From Amia ocellicauda (Eukaryota > Chordata > Actinopteri > Amiiformes > Amiidae), in assembly GCF_036373705.1 (NCBI RefSeq), contig NW_027102764.1, forward strand, positions 19,822 through 83,821: a stretch of 64,000 nucleotides of DNA, given 5' to 3'. Positions 34,316 through 46,505 of the stretch are shown one piece after another. Each line of letters opens with the position of its first letter. Position 1 is the first letter of the stretch. The notes under the pieces were generated by a model. That model was not told the DNA's origin, ran no database searches, and saw only the letters and a list, made by a program, of their open reading frames with translations. Position numbers and translations under genes: made by a program.

Positions 34316-34477
34316 GGGCCCCATGGCTGGGGCAGCGGCGGCAAAGCGGTGGTCTCCCTGGGTGAGGGCCTGTGTCTGCGATCAGGGCCGTTTACGTTCT
34401 TCTTGGGAGGCTTGGAGACGAAGTGGCGAGACCTCCGGGTTGGCGTGCTGCGTTCACCTTCCTGAAACACCGAGGCC

Positions 34478-34496
34478 TGGGGCCCCCTGGTGGCGA
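34478..34496 (-). promoter_or_regulatory. CTCF-like binding motif, unit 7
   Basis: Identical 19 bp. No copy exists between 18843 and this site because units 5 and 6 lost the segment. Confidence 0.65.
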
Positions 34497-34646
34497 CTGC
34501 GTGGCTTTAACGGAGAAGGTGCCTGTGTTGAACCCTTCTTGGAAATAATGGTTTTCCCCGATCTATATAGAAGAGGATGGCTATTATTGTAACAACCAGA
34601 CATTTGTGTCTGCACTGTCACTCACTCATCTATCTATCTCTATCTC

Positions 34647-34706
34647 TACAGTGGTAGAGGTCTCGCCTGCCACTCGGGATTCCTTTGCTTGATTCGCGGC
34701 CACTGG
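34647..34706 (+). pseudogene. tRNA-Gly(GCC)-derived relic, unit 7
   Basis: Same as the unit 1 copy, between two intact short bodies. Confidence 0.7.
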
Positions 34707-35119
34707 TTTTCTCCGATCTATATAGAAGAGGATGTCTTTTATTGTAACAACCAGACATTTGATTCTGCACTGTCACTCACTCACTCATCTATCTATCTAT
34801 CTATCTATCTATCGACTATTGACTATCGACATTTGCTGTCTGCCGCTGTGATTGTTGGGAGTGAGTGTGGAGGTGCAGGTGTGCATGTTTGCTGCTGCCA
34901 GGTTTGTTTGTGGTTTTTCTCCTCTACTTTTTTCGTTCTTTCTTTCTTTCTTTCTGAATGTGTCTTTGACAGTTTTGTAAGAGGTTTTTCTGAAGAGTTT
35001 CCCCATGCTGAGCTGACTCCTGCAGTCAGCGAAGCGATCGGGATGTCTGGGGCTGGGTCGGGGAGGGGGGGAATCAGAGTTTTTTATTCGAGACTTTAAC
35101 ACGTCGGCATGGCGTTAAA

Positions 35120-36205
35120 GTGACCTCTGATGAGTTTTTGCCCCTGGAGGAGTGTGTTCTGGCGATCGGGCAAGTTGTCGGTTGTGAAAATATAAAGTCG
35201 GCAGCTCGTATGAGCGGGTCTGTTGTGCTGTTTCTGAGCAGCATTGAGTTGGTCTCGCGTATCGTTGAGACTGGTATAGTGATCGGTGGTGTTTTGATCA
35301 ATGTCACCCCACTAGCAGCTCCGGCCAGGAGAGTTACTTTGTCTAATGTCCCTCGTTTTCTGTCAAACGACCTATTAGAGAGGGAACTGGCGAGACATGG
35401 GTGGATAATGTCGGGTTTGAAACGTATACCGCTGGGGTGTAAGTCACAGCAGTTGAAACATGTTGTTTCGTTCAGAAGGCAGGTATTCATGATTTTGAAT
35501 GACATAAATGGGGATCTGAACATTGTGCTTAAGTTCAAGGTTGATGGCAATGATTATGTTGTCTTTGTCACATCTGATTCTATGAAGTGCTTCAACTGCG
35601 GTAATGAAGGCCACACTGTTAGGCATTGCCCCGAGAAGGATCAGGATGAGGGTGCTGGTCCCAGTCGACGGGGGGGTCAGCCCAAGCAGGCCAGGTCGGG
35701 GAGTGGTGAGCAGCCCGGCCGCCCTACTAGCGGAGCAGCCGAAGTGGCAGAGGAGGCGAGAAGAGGGGCTGCGGGGGAGGCTGTTGAAGAGAGTGAGGGT
35801 CTGGAGGTCCAGGTACAGGAGAGTGTGGGCGCTGAGAGGACTTCCGACCGCGGCGGTACCGTGCCGACTGTGGAGGTCCCAGGTGTTAGCGGTGTGTCAG
35901 CTAATGTTTGTGGAGCATCAGACAGTACGGATGACAGCCGTTTAACTGGACTGGATGGCAGTATACAGCAGCAGGACGGGGCATCAGGTAGTGGAGTGGG
36001 GGTGAGCAGCGAGAGGGCTGGTGACCAGACTGAAAAGATGGAGACTGTGAAGACAACACTGAGCAGTGTGTGGGACACGGGAATGGAAGTGGGGACGGAT
36101 CCTGGTCAGGACAGCAGGGTTTTTAAAGTGCCTGGGAAGAAACGCATTCGCAAATCTGAGGACGGTGCTTCTGCTAAAAAACGGAGTCCAGCTCCTGAGC
36201 CTTGA
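35120..36205 (+). CDS. LINE ORF1-type protein, unit 7
   Basis: Intact frame; I see no amino-acid difference from unit 1. Confidence 0.75.
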   Translation: MTSDEFLPLEECVLAIGQVVGCENIKSAARMSGSVVLFLSSIELVSRIVETGIVIGGVLINVTPLAAPARRVTLSNVPRFLSNDLLERELARHGWIMSGLKRIPLGCKSQQLKHVVSFRRQVFMILNDINGDLNIVLKFKVDGNDYVVFVTSDSMKCFNCGNEGHTVRHCPEKDQDEGAGPSRRGGQPKQARSGSGEQPGRPTSGAAEVAEEARRGAAGEAVEESEGLEVQVQESVGAERTSDRGGTVPTVEVPGVSGVSANVCGASDSTDDSRLTGLDGSIQQQDGASGSGVGVSSERAGDQTEKMETVKTTLSSVWDTGMEVGTDPGQDSRVFKVPGKKRIRKSEDGASAKKRSPAPEP

Positions 36206-37115
36206 TGAGTCAGTGTGCTCCCAGGAGATGCTCAAAGGAGCCTGCCTAAAACAGTGTGCTACCTAGAGATCCTGAAGTCACCCCCGCAACTCAAAAGCAC
36301 CTGTGTTGCTCCCAGAAACAAAAGAGGAAAAACTGGAAAAACCAGTATACCAGTCAAGCAACTTAAGCTCAAGAAGGGAGGCAGCTTGACCAAGCCAGTT
36401 TAAGCTGACAAGTTACTGTGACTGCCTATATTGTTTTTCATTTGTTTGTTTTTTATGACATTGGAGTTACAAGGTTCTGCACTGAACACAAATCTACTAA
36501 GAAGTGTCTCCTTAAAACTCAACCATAAAAGTAAAATAATAATAAAATAAAAAACTTCAGAAGGAATTATTTTCAACTGAGAGTTTGCTTGTACACTGTT
36601 ACTTAACAAAAATATATTACACTGCACACAAATTATTTCTGACCAATCCAACATGGCCAAACGATATAAACAATGCACTTTTCTTGAACAACCCTGAACA
36701 CAACTTTATACAGCAGGTCACACATCCTATGCATCATTATTTTCAGAGAAGATGCGTTTTGGAGGAATAGAAAATAAAATCTAAACAATAACAAAAGGCT
36801 TCCAGCAAATGTGTTGCTTGGCCCCATAATAAGTATTTGAACTGTTTCAAAGTGAAAGCTTCAGACCATTTTGATGCGGTTTGCAAGTTAACAAGTTCTG
36901 CTGTCCAAACATGACACTATCCGTAAGTTAGCCACTCAAAGTGACTTAATCATACCCTGCAGAACATCCTTCGAAATTAAGCTTTTTCTATGATAGCCTG
37001 CAGTGGTTTTCAACCCTGATCCCGAAGGGCCTCCTCTGACTCCAGCAAGTCTGCAACAGCAGCCACACATTCCTCAGCCCAGTTAAAATGAGGCTCATTT
37101 TCACAAGTTAAACAT

Positions 37116-38898
37116 TGTAGCGTAAGGTACACTTATAAATTTCAAGTAAAGAAGTGAATTTATAGTGTCACCATATCACGAATCCTGGAATCTTGTAGAA
37201 CTCAATTTCTGTAATAATTGGACGCAGACACCAATTCCAAAGATATAAATTGTCAAATTTATTCAAAACAAAGACTAAATGTAGCACTACACTAATTATA
37301 CAAAAGGGAAGAACTAATTAAAATTCAACTCTAGATCAACAAATCACTTCCGTGACCAAATCAAAGACCATGGGATTTCATATGATAACACAAATCGATT
37401 AACAAAAAAGGTTATAAACACATTGACTACAATACCGGTTAGTAAGACGAAGGTGAGTCTCTCGTTAGTATTATTAGTCAGACATTAAATAACTACGCAG
37501 GTTAGTATTTATGTCAGGTAACTTCTCGTTATATATATATCAGTCTCATTTACGTTTAGGTGCCGAGAAAGATCCTATCATTACTTGTTACCACACTTTC
37601 CCTTAACTGATTATTATTCAATGATTTAGGATAGGCAGGGCCACCAATAATCTAATGTCTATTAACTTGTGTCAATTTCAGACTAAACAGTTAAACAGGA
37701 ATGAGAAGATATTTCTCGACGTTGACAGATTTTATTTCTAAAATTATCAACAAAACAGTTTAATGCAACACACATTTATATTTAAGAAAACTAAATGATA
37801 TTACACATTCTAGAGTTATGAATCACAGATTAACATTTCTAATTGATTTCTCAAATGTCATGAATCATGAACTCCAAACTGTTAAACTTATCTGAACTTC
37901 GTCGCAGAGAGGCCTCTCTGGCTTCGGGCTCAGATAACAGCACACGGCACGAGGTCCGTGTGGTTTGGAACAAAGGCAGTCCGGTTCGGCTTTGTCCAAG
38001 AACTTCCACTCAGTCGATGCACCTGGAAATTGGGGTTTCTCGAAAGTAGTGTCGTTTCCAAACAGATTTTCCACTGGTTTGAAGGCTCCAAGGTTGTGCA
38101 CAAAATCTTCTTTGAGGAAAGCAGGGCCCTGTTTGTTCCAAGGGTCAAGTTTCTTAAGACTCAAATAGCTATTTAAATGACTGACACTTTCGTATACAGT
38201 CGACTTAGTCAATTGTCCAGCTGTATTCACTCCACTGATCAGGTGGGCACAGGCGGGCAGCGCAGTCTGTAAAGTTCTTTATTTAATAAAGTCCTTTAAA
38301 AGAATTCTTCGTACGGCTCAATCTCCTTCTCCCAGTTTAACTCTTCTGTTGCCGGCAAAGACTTGGTTGGTTTCTGGTTCCGGTTCTGGCAACAGAGCTA
38401 CAGGTTGAGCTGTGGCAGCGAGTTACTGGTTCAGGTGAGAGAGAGAGAGAGAAAGACCGTCCGCTGTTCCTTATAGTCTGTCAGATCAATAGGTGATTGG
38501 TTCCTGAGTTCTTGAGATTGGATTTCGGTTTCAGCCCCCAGTGTCCTATTGGAGGGGGGCTTGATTTATGACTGATGTCAATCCATGCCATCTTTTGGAA
38601 ATGCCGGTTGGCCCGGGTTCGTAGCTCTATGTCGGGATTTCGGCTCTCGTCCACTTCAAAGAGTTTTTATCACCTACAGGCCCCTTTCTCCAGACATCTC
38701 ATAGCAGAATTCCAAACTATTTGGCCTCTTCTTGGTGCCATCCTCCCCAAAACTGTCACTTTGATGCAAACCAGTTCCAAGCTGATGAGCTAAGGAAATC
38801 TGATAACTTTGGGGGGGGAGAGGTCTTCTTTAGATCAGTGCTTCAGCTCAGAGCCCAAATGCTCTTATCAGGGACTCTGTTCCCAACATAACGCTACA
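37116..38898 (-). mobile_element. Solo-LTR-like element, unit 7
   Basis: Same ends, signals and length as in unit 1. Confidence 0.65.
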
Positions 38899-40126
38899 TG
38901 AGTAATCGGGCTCTAAATAGCCCCAGGCGTTTCTCCTGCAGTTCTTCCTTCTTTCCACTGCTAGCACTGCCTTTGTGAAGGCGGATGGGGCTTGTGAGAA
39001 GTCAACAGCGTGTCTACCGAAAAGGGTGTCTGACTCCTGGTTTTGGATCCGGAAGGGTTGATAACAAACTGAAACGGTTACAATATGATACTGCTTAAAT
39101 TAACTGTGGATATAGATTGTGATCGTGCTCGGCTAAGGTGTGCTTTCAGTCCGCACACAAAACATTTCAGTCGTCTAATCAAATCGAATAAAACAGCGAG
39201 GATAGCATGTTCGATCCGTGTGCTATTGTTTTTCAACAAGTGTAATGCCCTTTGTAACGTTTAACCGATTCGTTGAATAGAGCTTGTTATAGGATATTGT
39301 GAACTGAACCTATTTTGCTGTGAATTTATATTGAGTGCGAATAGTTTATTGTGTCTGGTCGCGGTCTGTCTGCACTAAATAAATGATTTGTATCAAGTCA
39401 TTTTTTAGTTTGTCTGTCTACTTTTTTACCTTGCGACTAAAGGCCACTCCTTGCACTTCACACATTTGCCCTTTTAATTACTCCCTTACTGACATACTTT
39501 AACATGCAATGTGCGTGTGATAATAGTTTTAGCAGCCTGTTGCCATTCAGGTGAGACGATACCTAGAAAATCCGTTCTCAGGAGAATTGTGTTTCTTTGC
39601 TGATCACGTTCTATGTCGCTTTTTACACAGTTCTTACAAGTGGCACATTGGGGATGAGGAGCAGTGCATGCTGACCCGCATAGCTGTGGACTTCTGCATG
39701 GCATGGGGTCACAGGTCATTCCAAGTATTTCAAGACACGAGCAAATGTGTGGACACATTGCGTAGGTTGTGTTGGCCCAACCCTCACAGATTGTGCCAAG
39801 TCAAGTAGAGATGCATGTTGTCCTGTTCTAAAGTGACACGTCGTCAACAGCAAAAACATCTCTCAGAGTTCCAGGAATTCCTTGATTGCATTGCTTGCCT
39901 TTCCTCAGGAAGACAACACTTGCCAGGCTGGATATTTGCCAAAGGAAGCCAAGAGGACAGGACACCACACCTAGATGCAACTGCATATCTCATTGTCACC
40001 AGGAAGGCCCGCCGCAAGTGACCCACCACAGCACTCTGGGCGCAACTTGGCTCACTCGGGACTTGGCCGTGCGACAGAGCGAGACGTGTGCGTAGAGCAG
40101 AGACCTTTAGCACAAGCATCAAGCTT

Positions 40127-40198
40127 GGTTCCATGGTGTAATGGTTAGCACTCTGGACTCTGAATCCAGCGATCCGAGTTCAAGTCTCGGTGGGACCT
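40127..40198 (+). tRNA. tRNA-Gln (CTG), unit 8
   Basis: Identical to the unit 1 gene. The upstream flank has lost 4 bp about 100 bp before the gene, and the downstream flank has ggctaggg where most units have ggctgggg. Confidence 0.95.
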
Positions 40199-40360
40199 GG
40201 GCCCCATGGCTAGGGCAGCGGCGGCAAAGCGGTGGTCTCCCTGGGTGAGGGCCTGTGTCTGCGATCAGGGCCGTTTACGTTCTTCTTGGGAGGCTTGGAG
40301 ACGAAGTGGCGAGACCTCCGGGTTGGCGTGCTGCGTTCACCTTCCTGAAACACCGAGGCC

Positions 40361-40379
40361 TGGGGCCCCCTGGTGGCGA
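40361..40379 (-). promoter_or_regulatory. CTCF-like binding motif, unit 8
   Basis: Identical 19 bp, followed by the ctgtgtgg variant shared with unit 2. Confidence 0.65.
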
Positions 40380-40529
40380 CTGTGTGGCTTTAACGGAGAA
40401 GGTGCCTGTGTTGAACCCTTCTTGGAAATAATGGTTTTCCCCGATCTATATAGAAGAGGATGGCTATTATTGTAACAACCAGACATTTGTGTCTGCACTG
40501 TCACTCACTCATCTATCTATCTCTATCTC

Positions 40530-40589
40530 TACAGTGGTAGAGGTCTCGCCTGCCACTCGGGATTCCTTTGCTTGATTCGCGGCCACTGG
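40530..40589 (+). pseudogene. tRNA-Gly(GCC)-derived relic, unit 8
   Basis: Same as the unit 1 copy, between two intact short bodies. Confidence 0.7.
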
Positions 40590-41002
40590 TTTTCTCCGAT
40601 CTATATAGAAGAGGATGTCTTTTATTGTAACAACCAGACATTTGATTCTGCACTGTCACTCACTCACTCATCTATCTATCTATCTATCTATCTATCGACT
40701 ATTGACTATCGACATTTGCTGTCTGCCGCTGTGATTGTTGGGAGTGAGTGTGGAGGTGCAGGTGTGCATGTTTGCTGCTGCCAGGTTTGTTTGTGGTTTT
40801 TCTCCTCTACTTTTTTCGTTCTTTCTTTCTTTCTTTCTGAATGTGTCTTTGACAGTTTTGTAAGAGGTTTTTCTGAAGAGTTTCCCCATGCTGAGCTGAC
40901 TCCTGCAGTCAGCGAAGTGATCGGGATGTCTGGGGCTGGGTCGGGGAGGGGGGGAATCAGAGTTTTTTATTCGAGACTTTAACACGTCGGCATGGCGTTA
41001 AA

Positions 41003-42088
41003 GTGACCTCTGATGAGTTTTTGCCCCTGGAGGAGTGTGTTCTGGCGATCGGGCAAGTTGTCGGTTGTGAAAATATAAAGTCGGCAGCTCGTATGAGCGG
41101 GTCTGTTGTGCTGTTTCTGAGCAGCATTGAGTTGGTCTCGCGTATCGTTGAGACTGGTATAGTGATCGGTGGTGTTTTGATCAATGTCACCCCACTAGCA
41201 GCTCCGGCCAGGAGAGTTACTTTGTCTAATGTCACTCGTTTTCTGTCAAACGACCTATTAGAGAGGGAACTGGCGAGACATGGGTGGATAATGTCGGGTT
41301 TGAAACGTATACCGCTGGGGTGTAAGTCACAGCAGTTGAAACATGTTGTTTCGTTCAGAAGGCAGGTATTCATGATTTTGAATGACATAAATGGGGATCT
41401 GAACATTGTGCTTAAGTTCAAGGTTGATGGCAATGATTATGTTGTCTTTGTCACATCTGATTCTATGAAGTGCTTCAACTGCGGTAATGAAGGCCACACT
41501 GTTAGGCATTGCCCCGAGAAGGATCAGGATGAGGGTGCTGGTCCCAGTCGACGGGGGGGTCAGCCCAAGCAGGCCAGGTCGGGGAGTGGTGAGCAGCCCG
41601 GCCGCCCTACTAGCGGAGCAGCCGAAGTGGCAGAGGAGGCGAGAAGAGGGGCTGCGGGGGAGGCTGTTGAAGAGAGTGAGGGTCTGGAGGTCCAGGTACA
41701 GGAGAGTGTGGGCGCTGAGAGGACTTCCGACCGCGGCGGTACCGTGCCGACTGTGGAGGTCCCAGGTGTTAGCGGTGTGTCAGCTAATGTTTGTGGAGCA
41801 TCAGACAGTATGGATGACAGCCGTTTAACTGGACTGGATGGCAGTATACAGCAGCAGGACGGGGCATCAGGTAGTGGAGTGGGGGTGAGCAGCGAGAGGG
41901 CTGGTGACCAGACTGAAAAGATGGAGACTGTGAAGACAACACTGAGCAGTGTGTGGGACACGGGAATGGAAGTGGGGACGGATCCTGGTCAGGACAGCAG
42001 GGTTTTTAAAGTGCCTGGGAAGAAACGCATTCGCAAATCTGAGGACGGTGCTTCTGCTAAAAAACGGAGTCCAGCTCCTGAGCCTTGA
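41003..42088 (+). CDS. LINE ORF1-type protein, unit 8
   Basis: Intact frame with P78T (as in unit 2) and the private T270M. Confidence 0.75.
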   Translation: MTSDEFLPLEECVLAIGQVVGCENIKSAARMSGSVVLFLSSIELVSRIVETGIVIGGVLINVTPLAAPARRVTLSNVTRFLSNDLLERELARHGWIMSGLKRIPLGCKSQQLKHVVSFRRQVFMILNDINGDLNIVLKFKVDGNDYVVFVTSDSMKCFNCGNEGHTVRHCPEKDQDEGAGPSRRGGQPKQARSGSGEQPGRPTSGAAEVAEEARRGAAGEAVEESEGLEVQVQESVGAERTSDRGGTVPTVEVPGVSGVSANVCGASDSMDDSRLTGLDGSIQQQDGASGSGVGVSSERAGDQTEKMETVKTTLSSVWDTGMEVGTDPGQDSRVFKVPGKKRIRKSEDGASAKKRSPAPEP

Positions 42089-42998
42089 TGAGTCAGTGTG
42101 CTCCCAGGAGATGCTCAAAGGAGCCTGCCTAAAACAGTGTGCTACCTAGAGATCCTGAAGTCACCCCCGCAACTCAAAAGCACCTGTGTTGCTCCCAGAA
42201 ACAAAAGAGGAAAAACTGGAAAAACCAGTATACCAGTCAAGCAACTTAAGCTCAAGAAGGGAGGCAGCTTGACCAAGCCAGTTTAAGCTGACAAGTTACT
42301 GTGACTGCCTATATTGTTTTTCATTTGTTTGTTTTTTATGACATTGGAGTTACAAGGTTCTGCACTGAACACAAATCTACTAAGAAGTGTCTCCTTAAAA
42401 CTCAACCATAAAAGTAAAATAATAATAAAATAAAAAACTTCAGAAGGAATTATTTTCAACTGAGAGTTTGCTTGTACACTGTTACTTAACAAAAATATAT
42501 TACACTGCACACAAATTATTTCTGACCAATCCAACATGGCCAAACGATATAAACAATGCACTTTTCTTGAACAACCCTGAACACAACTTTATACAGCAGG
42601 TCACACATCCTATGCATCATTATTTTCAGAGAAGATGCGTTTTGGAGGAATAGAAAATAAAATCTAAACAATAACAAAAGGCTTCCAGCAAATGTGTTGC
42701 TTGGCCCCATAATAAGTATTTGAACTGTTTCAAAGTGAAAGCTTCAGACCATTTTGATGCGGTTTGCAAGTTAACAAGTTCTGCTGTCCAAACATGACAC
42801 TATCCGTAAGTTAGCCACTCAAAGTGACTTAATCATACCCTGCAGAACATCCTTCGAAATTAAGCTTTTTCTATGATAGCCTGCAGTGGTTTTCAACCCT
42901 GATCCCGAAGGGCCTCCTCTGACTCCAGCAAGTCTGCAACAGCAGCCACACATTCCTCAGCCCAGTTAAAATGAGGCTCATTTTCACAAGTTAAACAT

Positions 42999-44781
42999 TG
43001 TAGCGTAAGGTACACTTATAAATTTCAAGTAAAGAAGTGAATTTATAGTGTCACCATATCACGAATCCTGGAATCTTGTAGAACTCAATTTCTGTAATAA
43101 TTGGACGCAGACACCAATTCCAAAGATATAAATTGTCAAATTTATTCAAAACAAAGACTAAATGTAGCACTACACTAATTATACAAAAGGGAAGAACTAA
43201 TTAAAATTCAACTCTAGATCAACAAATCACTTCCGTGACCAAATCAAAGACCATGGGATTTCATATGATAACACAAATCGATTAACAAAAAAGGTTATAA
43301 ACACATTGACTACAATACCGGTTAGTAAGACGAAGGTGAGTCTCTCGTTAGTATTATTAGTCAGACATTAAATAACTACGCAGGTTAGTATTTATGTCAG
43401 GTAACTTCTCGTTATATATATATCAGTCTCATTTACGTTTAGGTGCCGAGAAAGATCCTATCATTACTTGTTACCACACTTTCCCTTAACTGATTATTAT
43501 TCAATGATTTAGGATAGGCAGGGCCACCAATAATCTAATGTCTATTAACTTGTGTCAATTTCAGACTAAACAGTTAAACAGGAATGAGAAGATATTTCTC
43601 GACGTTGACAGATTTTATTTCTAAAATTATCAACAAAACAGTTTAATGCAACACACATTTATATTTAAGAAAACTAAATGATATTACACATTCTAGAGTT
43701 ATGAATCACAGATTAACATTTCTAATTGATTTCTCAAATGTCATGAATCATGAACTCCAAACTGTTAAACTTATCTGAACTTCGTCGCAGAGAGGCCTCT
43801 CTGGCTTCGGGCTCAGATAACAGCACACGGCACGAGGTCCGTGTGGTTTGGAACAAAGGCAGTCCGGTTCGGCTTTGTCCAAGAACTTCCACTCAGTCGA
43901 TGCACCTGGAAATTGGGGTTTCTCGAAAGTAGTGTCGTTTCCAAACAGATTTTCCACTGGTTTGAAGGCTCCAAGGTTGTGCACAAAATCTTCTTTGAGG
44001 AAAGCAGGGCCCTGTTTGTTCCAAGGGTCAAGTTTCTTAAGACTCAAATAGCTATTTAAATGACTGACACTTTCGTATACAGTCGACTTAGTCAATTGTC
44101 CAGCTGTATTCACTCCACTGATCAGGTGGGCACAGGCGGGCAGCGCAGTCTGTAAAGTTCTTTATTTAATAAAGTCCTTTAAAAGAATTCTTCGTACGGC
44201 TCAATCTCCTTCTCCCAGTTTAACTCTTCTGTTGCCGGCAAAGACTTGGTTGGTTTCTGGTTCCGGTTCTGGCAACAGAGCTACAGGTTGAGCTGTGGCA
44301 GCGAGTTACTGGTTCAGGTGAGAGAGAGAGAGAGAAAGACCGTCCGCTGTTCCTTATAGTCTGTCAGATCAATAGGTGATTGGTTCCTGAGTTCTTGAGA
44401 TTGGATTTCGGTTTCAGCCCCCAGTGTCCTATTGGAGGGGGGCTTGATTTATGACTGATGTCAATCCATGCCATCTTTTGGAAATGCCGGTTGGCCCGGG
44501 TTCGTAGCTCTATGTCGGGATTTCGGCTCTCGTCCACTTCAAAGAGTTTTTATCACCTACAGGCCCCTTTCTCCAGACATCTCATAGCAGAATTCCAAAC
44601 TATTTGGCCTCTTCTTGGTGCCATCCTCCCCAAAACTGTCACTTTGATGCAAACCAGTTCCAAGCTGATGAGCTAAGGAAATCTGATAACTTTGGGGGGG
44701 GAGAGGTCTTCTTTAGATCAGTGCTTCAGCTCAGAGCCCAAATGCTCTTATCAGGGACTCTGTTCCCAACATAACGCTACA
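42999..44781 (-). mobile_element. Solo-LTR-like element, unit 8
   Basis: Complete. The unit 8/9 deletion junction lies about 60 bp beyond its end, so the LTR itself is unaffected. Confidence 0.65.
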
Positions 44782-44837
44782 TGAGTAATCGGGCTCTAAA
44801 TAGCCCCAGGCGTTTCTCCTGCAGTTCTTCCTTCTTT

Positions 44838-44852
44838 CCACTGCTTATTGTG
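44838..44852 (+). other. Deletion junction between units 8 and 9
   Basis: ccactgct from the end of unit 8 joins directly to ttattgtgtctgg, the position equivalent to base 321 of unit 1. About 384 bp spanning the usual unit boundary are missing, with only 1 bp of shared sequence at the join. Confidence 0.85.
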
Positions 44853-45629
44853 TCTGGTCGCGGTCTGTCTGCACTAAATAAATGATTTGTATCAAGTCAT
44901 TTTTTAGTTTGTCTGTCTACTTTTTTACCTTGCGACTAAAGGCCACTCCTTGCACTTCACACATTTGCCCTTTTAATTACTCCCTTACTGACATACTTTA
45001 ACATGCAATGTGCGTGTGATAATAGTTTTAGCAGCCTGTTGCCATTCAGGTGAGACGATACCTAGAAAATCCGTTCTCAGGAGAATTGTGTTTCTTTGCT
45101 GATCACGTTCTATGTCGCTTTTTACACAGTTCTTACAAGTGGCACATTGGGGATGAGGAGCAGTGCATGCTGACCCGCATAGCTGTGGACTTCTGCATGG
45201 CATGGGGTCACAGGTCATTCCAAGTATTTCAAGACACGAGCAAATGTGTGGACACATTGCGTAGGTTGTGTTGGCCCAACCCTCACAGATTGTGCCAAGT
45301 CAAGTAGAGATGCATGTTGTCCTGTTCTAAAGTGACACGTCGTCAACAGCAAAAACATCTCTCAGAGTTCCAGGAATTCCTTGATTGCATTGCTTGCCTT
45401 TCCTCAGGAAGACAACACTTGCCAGGCTGGATATTTGCCAAAGGAAGCCAAGAGGACAGGACACCACACCTAGATGCAACTGCATATCTCATTGTCACCA
45501 GGAAGGCCCGCCGCAAGTGACCCACCACAGACAGCACTCTGGGCGCAACTTGGCTCACTCGGGACCTGGCCGTGCGACAGAGCGAGACGTGTGCGTAGAG
45601 CAGAGACCTTTAGCACAAGCATCAAGCTT

Positions 45630-45701
45630 GGTTCCATGGTGTAATGGTTAGCACTCTGGACTCTGAATCCAGCGATCCGAGTTCAAGTCTCGGTGGGACC
45701 T
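45630..45701 (+). tRNA. tRNA-Gln (CTG), unit 9
   Basis: Identical to the unit 1 gene. It lies only 5503 bp from the unit 8 copy because of the deletion at the unit 8/9 junction. Confidence 0.95.
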
Positions 45702-45863
45702 GGGCCCCATGGCTGGGGCAGCGGCGGCAAAGCGGTGGTCTCCCTGGGTGAGGGCCTGTGTCTGCGATCAGGGCCGTTTACGTTCTTCTTGGGAGGCTTG
45801 GAGACGAAGTGGCGAGACCTCCGGGTTGGCGTGCTGTGTTCACCTTCCTGAAACACCGAGGCC

Positions 45864-45882
45864 TGGGGCCCCCTGGTGGCGA
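45864..45882 (-). promoter_or_regulatory. CTCF-like binding motif, unit 9
   Basis: Identical 19 bp; a nearby change (gctgtgttcacc instead of gctgcgttcacc) lies about 30 bp upstream. Confidence 0.65.
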
Positions 45883-46032
45883 CTGCGTGGCTTTAACGGA
45901 GAAGGTGCCTGTGTTGAACCCTTCTTGGAAATAATGGTTTTCCCCGATCTATATAGAAGAGGATGGCTATTATTGTAACAACCAGACATTTGTGTCTGCA
46001 CTGTCACTCACTCATCTATCTATCTCTATCTC

Positions 46033-46092
46033 TACAGTGGTAGAGGTCTCGCCTGCCACTCGGGATTCCTTTGCTTGATTCGCGGCCACTGG
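46033..46092 (+). pseudogene. tRNA-Gly(GCC)-derived relic, unit 9
   Basis: Same as the unit 1 copy, between two intact short bodies. Confidence 0.7.
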
Positions 46093-46505
46093 TTTTCTCC
46101 GATCTATATAGAAGAGGATGTCTTTTATTGTAACAACCAGACATTTGATTCTGCACTGTCACTCACTCACTCATCTATCTATCTATCTATCTATCTATCG
46201 ACTATTGACTATCGACATTTGCTGTCTGCCGCTGTGATTGTTGGGAGTGAGTGTGGAGGTGCAGGTGTGCATGTTTGCTGCTGCCAGGTTTGTTTGTGGT
46301 TTTTCTCCTCTACTTTTTTCGTTCTTTCTTTCTTTCTTTCTGAATGTGTCTTTGACAGTTTTGTAAGAGGTTTTTCTGAAGAGTTTCCCCATGCTGAGCT
46401 GACTCCTGCAGTCAGCGAAGTGATCGGGATGTCTGGGGCTGGGTCGGGGAGGGGGGGAATCAGAGTTTTTTATTCGAGACTTTAACACGTCGGCATGGCG
46501 TTAAA

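Larger units (their letters stand above)
33139..39025 (+). repeat. Array unit 7 (long class, 5887 bp)
   Basis: Nearest relative is unit 1, 33,138 bp upstream: same length, same cttttctaaag and same gaagcgat variants. I saw no coding difference between the two ORF1 copies. Confidence 0.97.
39026..44844 (+). repeat. Array unit 8 (long class, 3' end lost at the unit 9 junction)
   Basis: Nearest relative is unit 2 (shared gactgtgtgg and P78T). It has a private 4-bp loss upstream of the tRNA (ccaccacagcactc) and ORF1 T270M. The last 63 bp or so of the unit are missing at the junction with unit 9. Confidence 0.95.
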
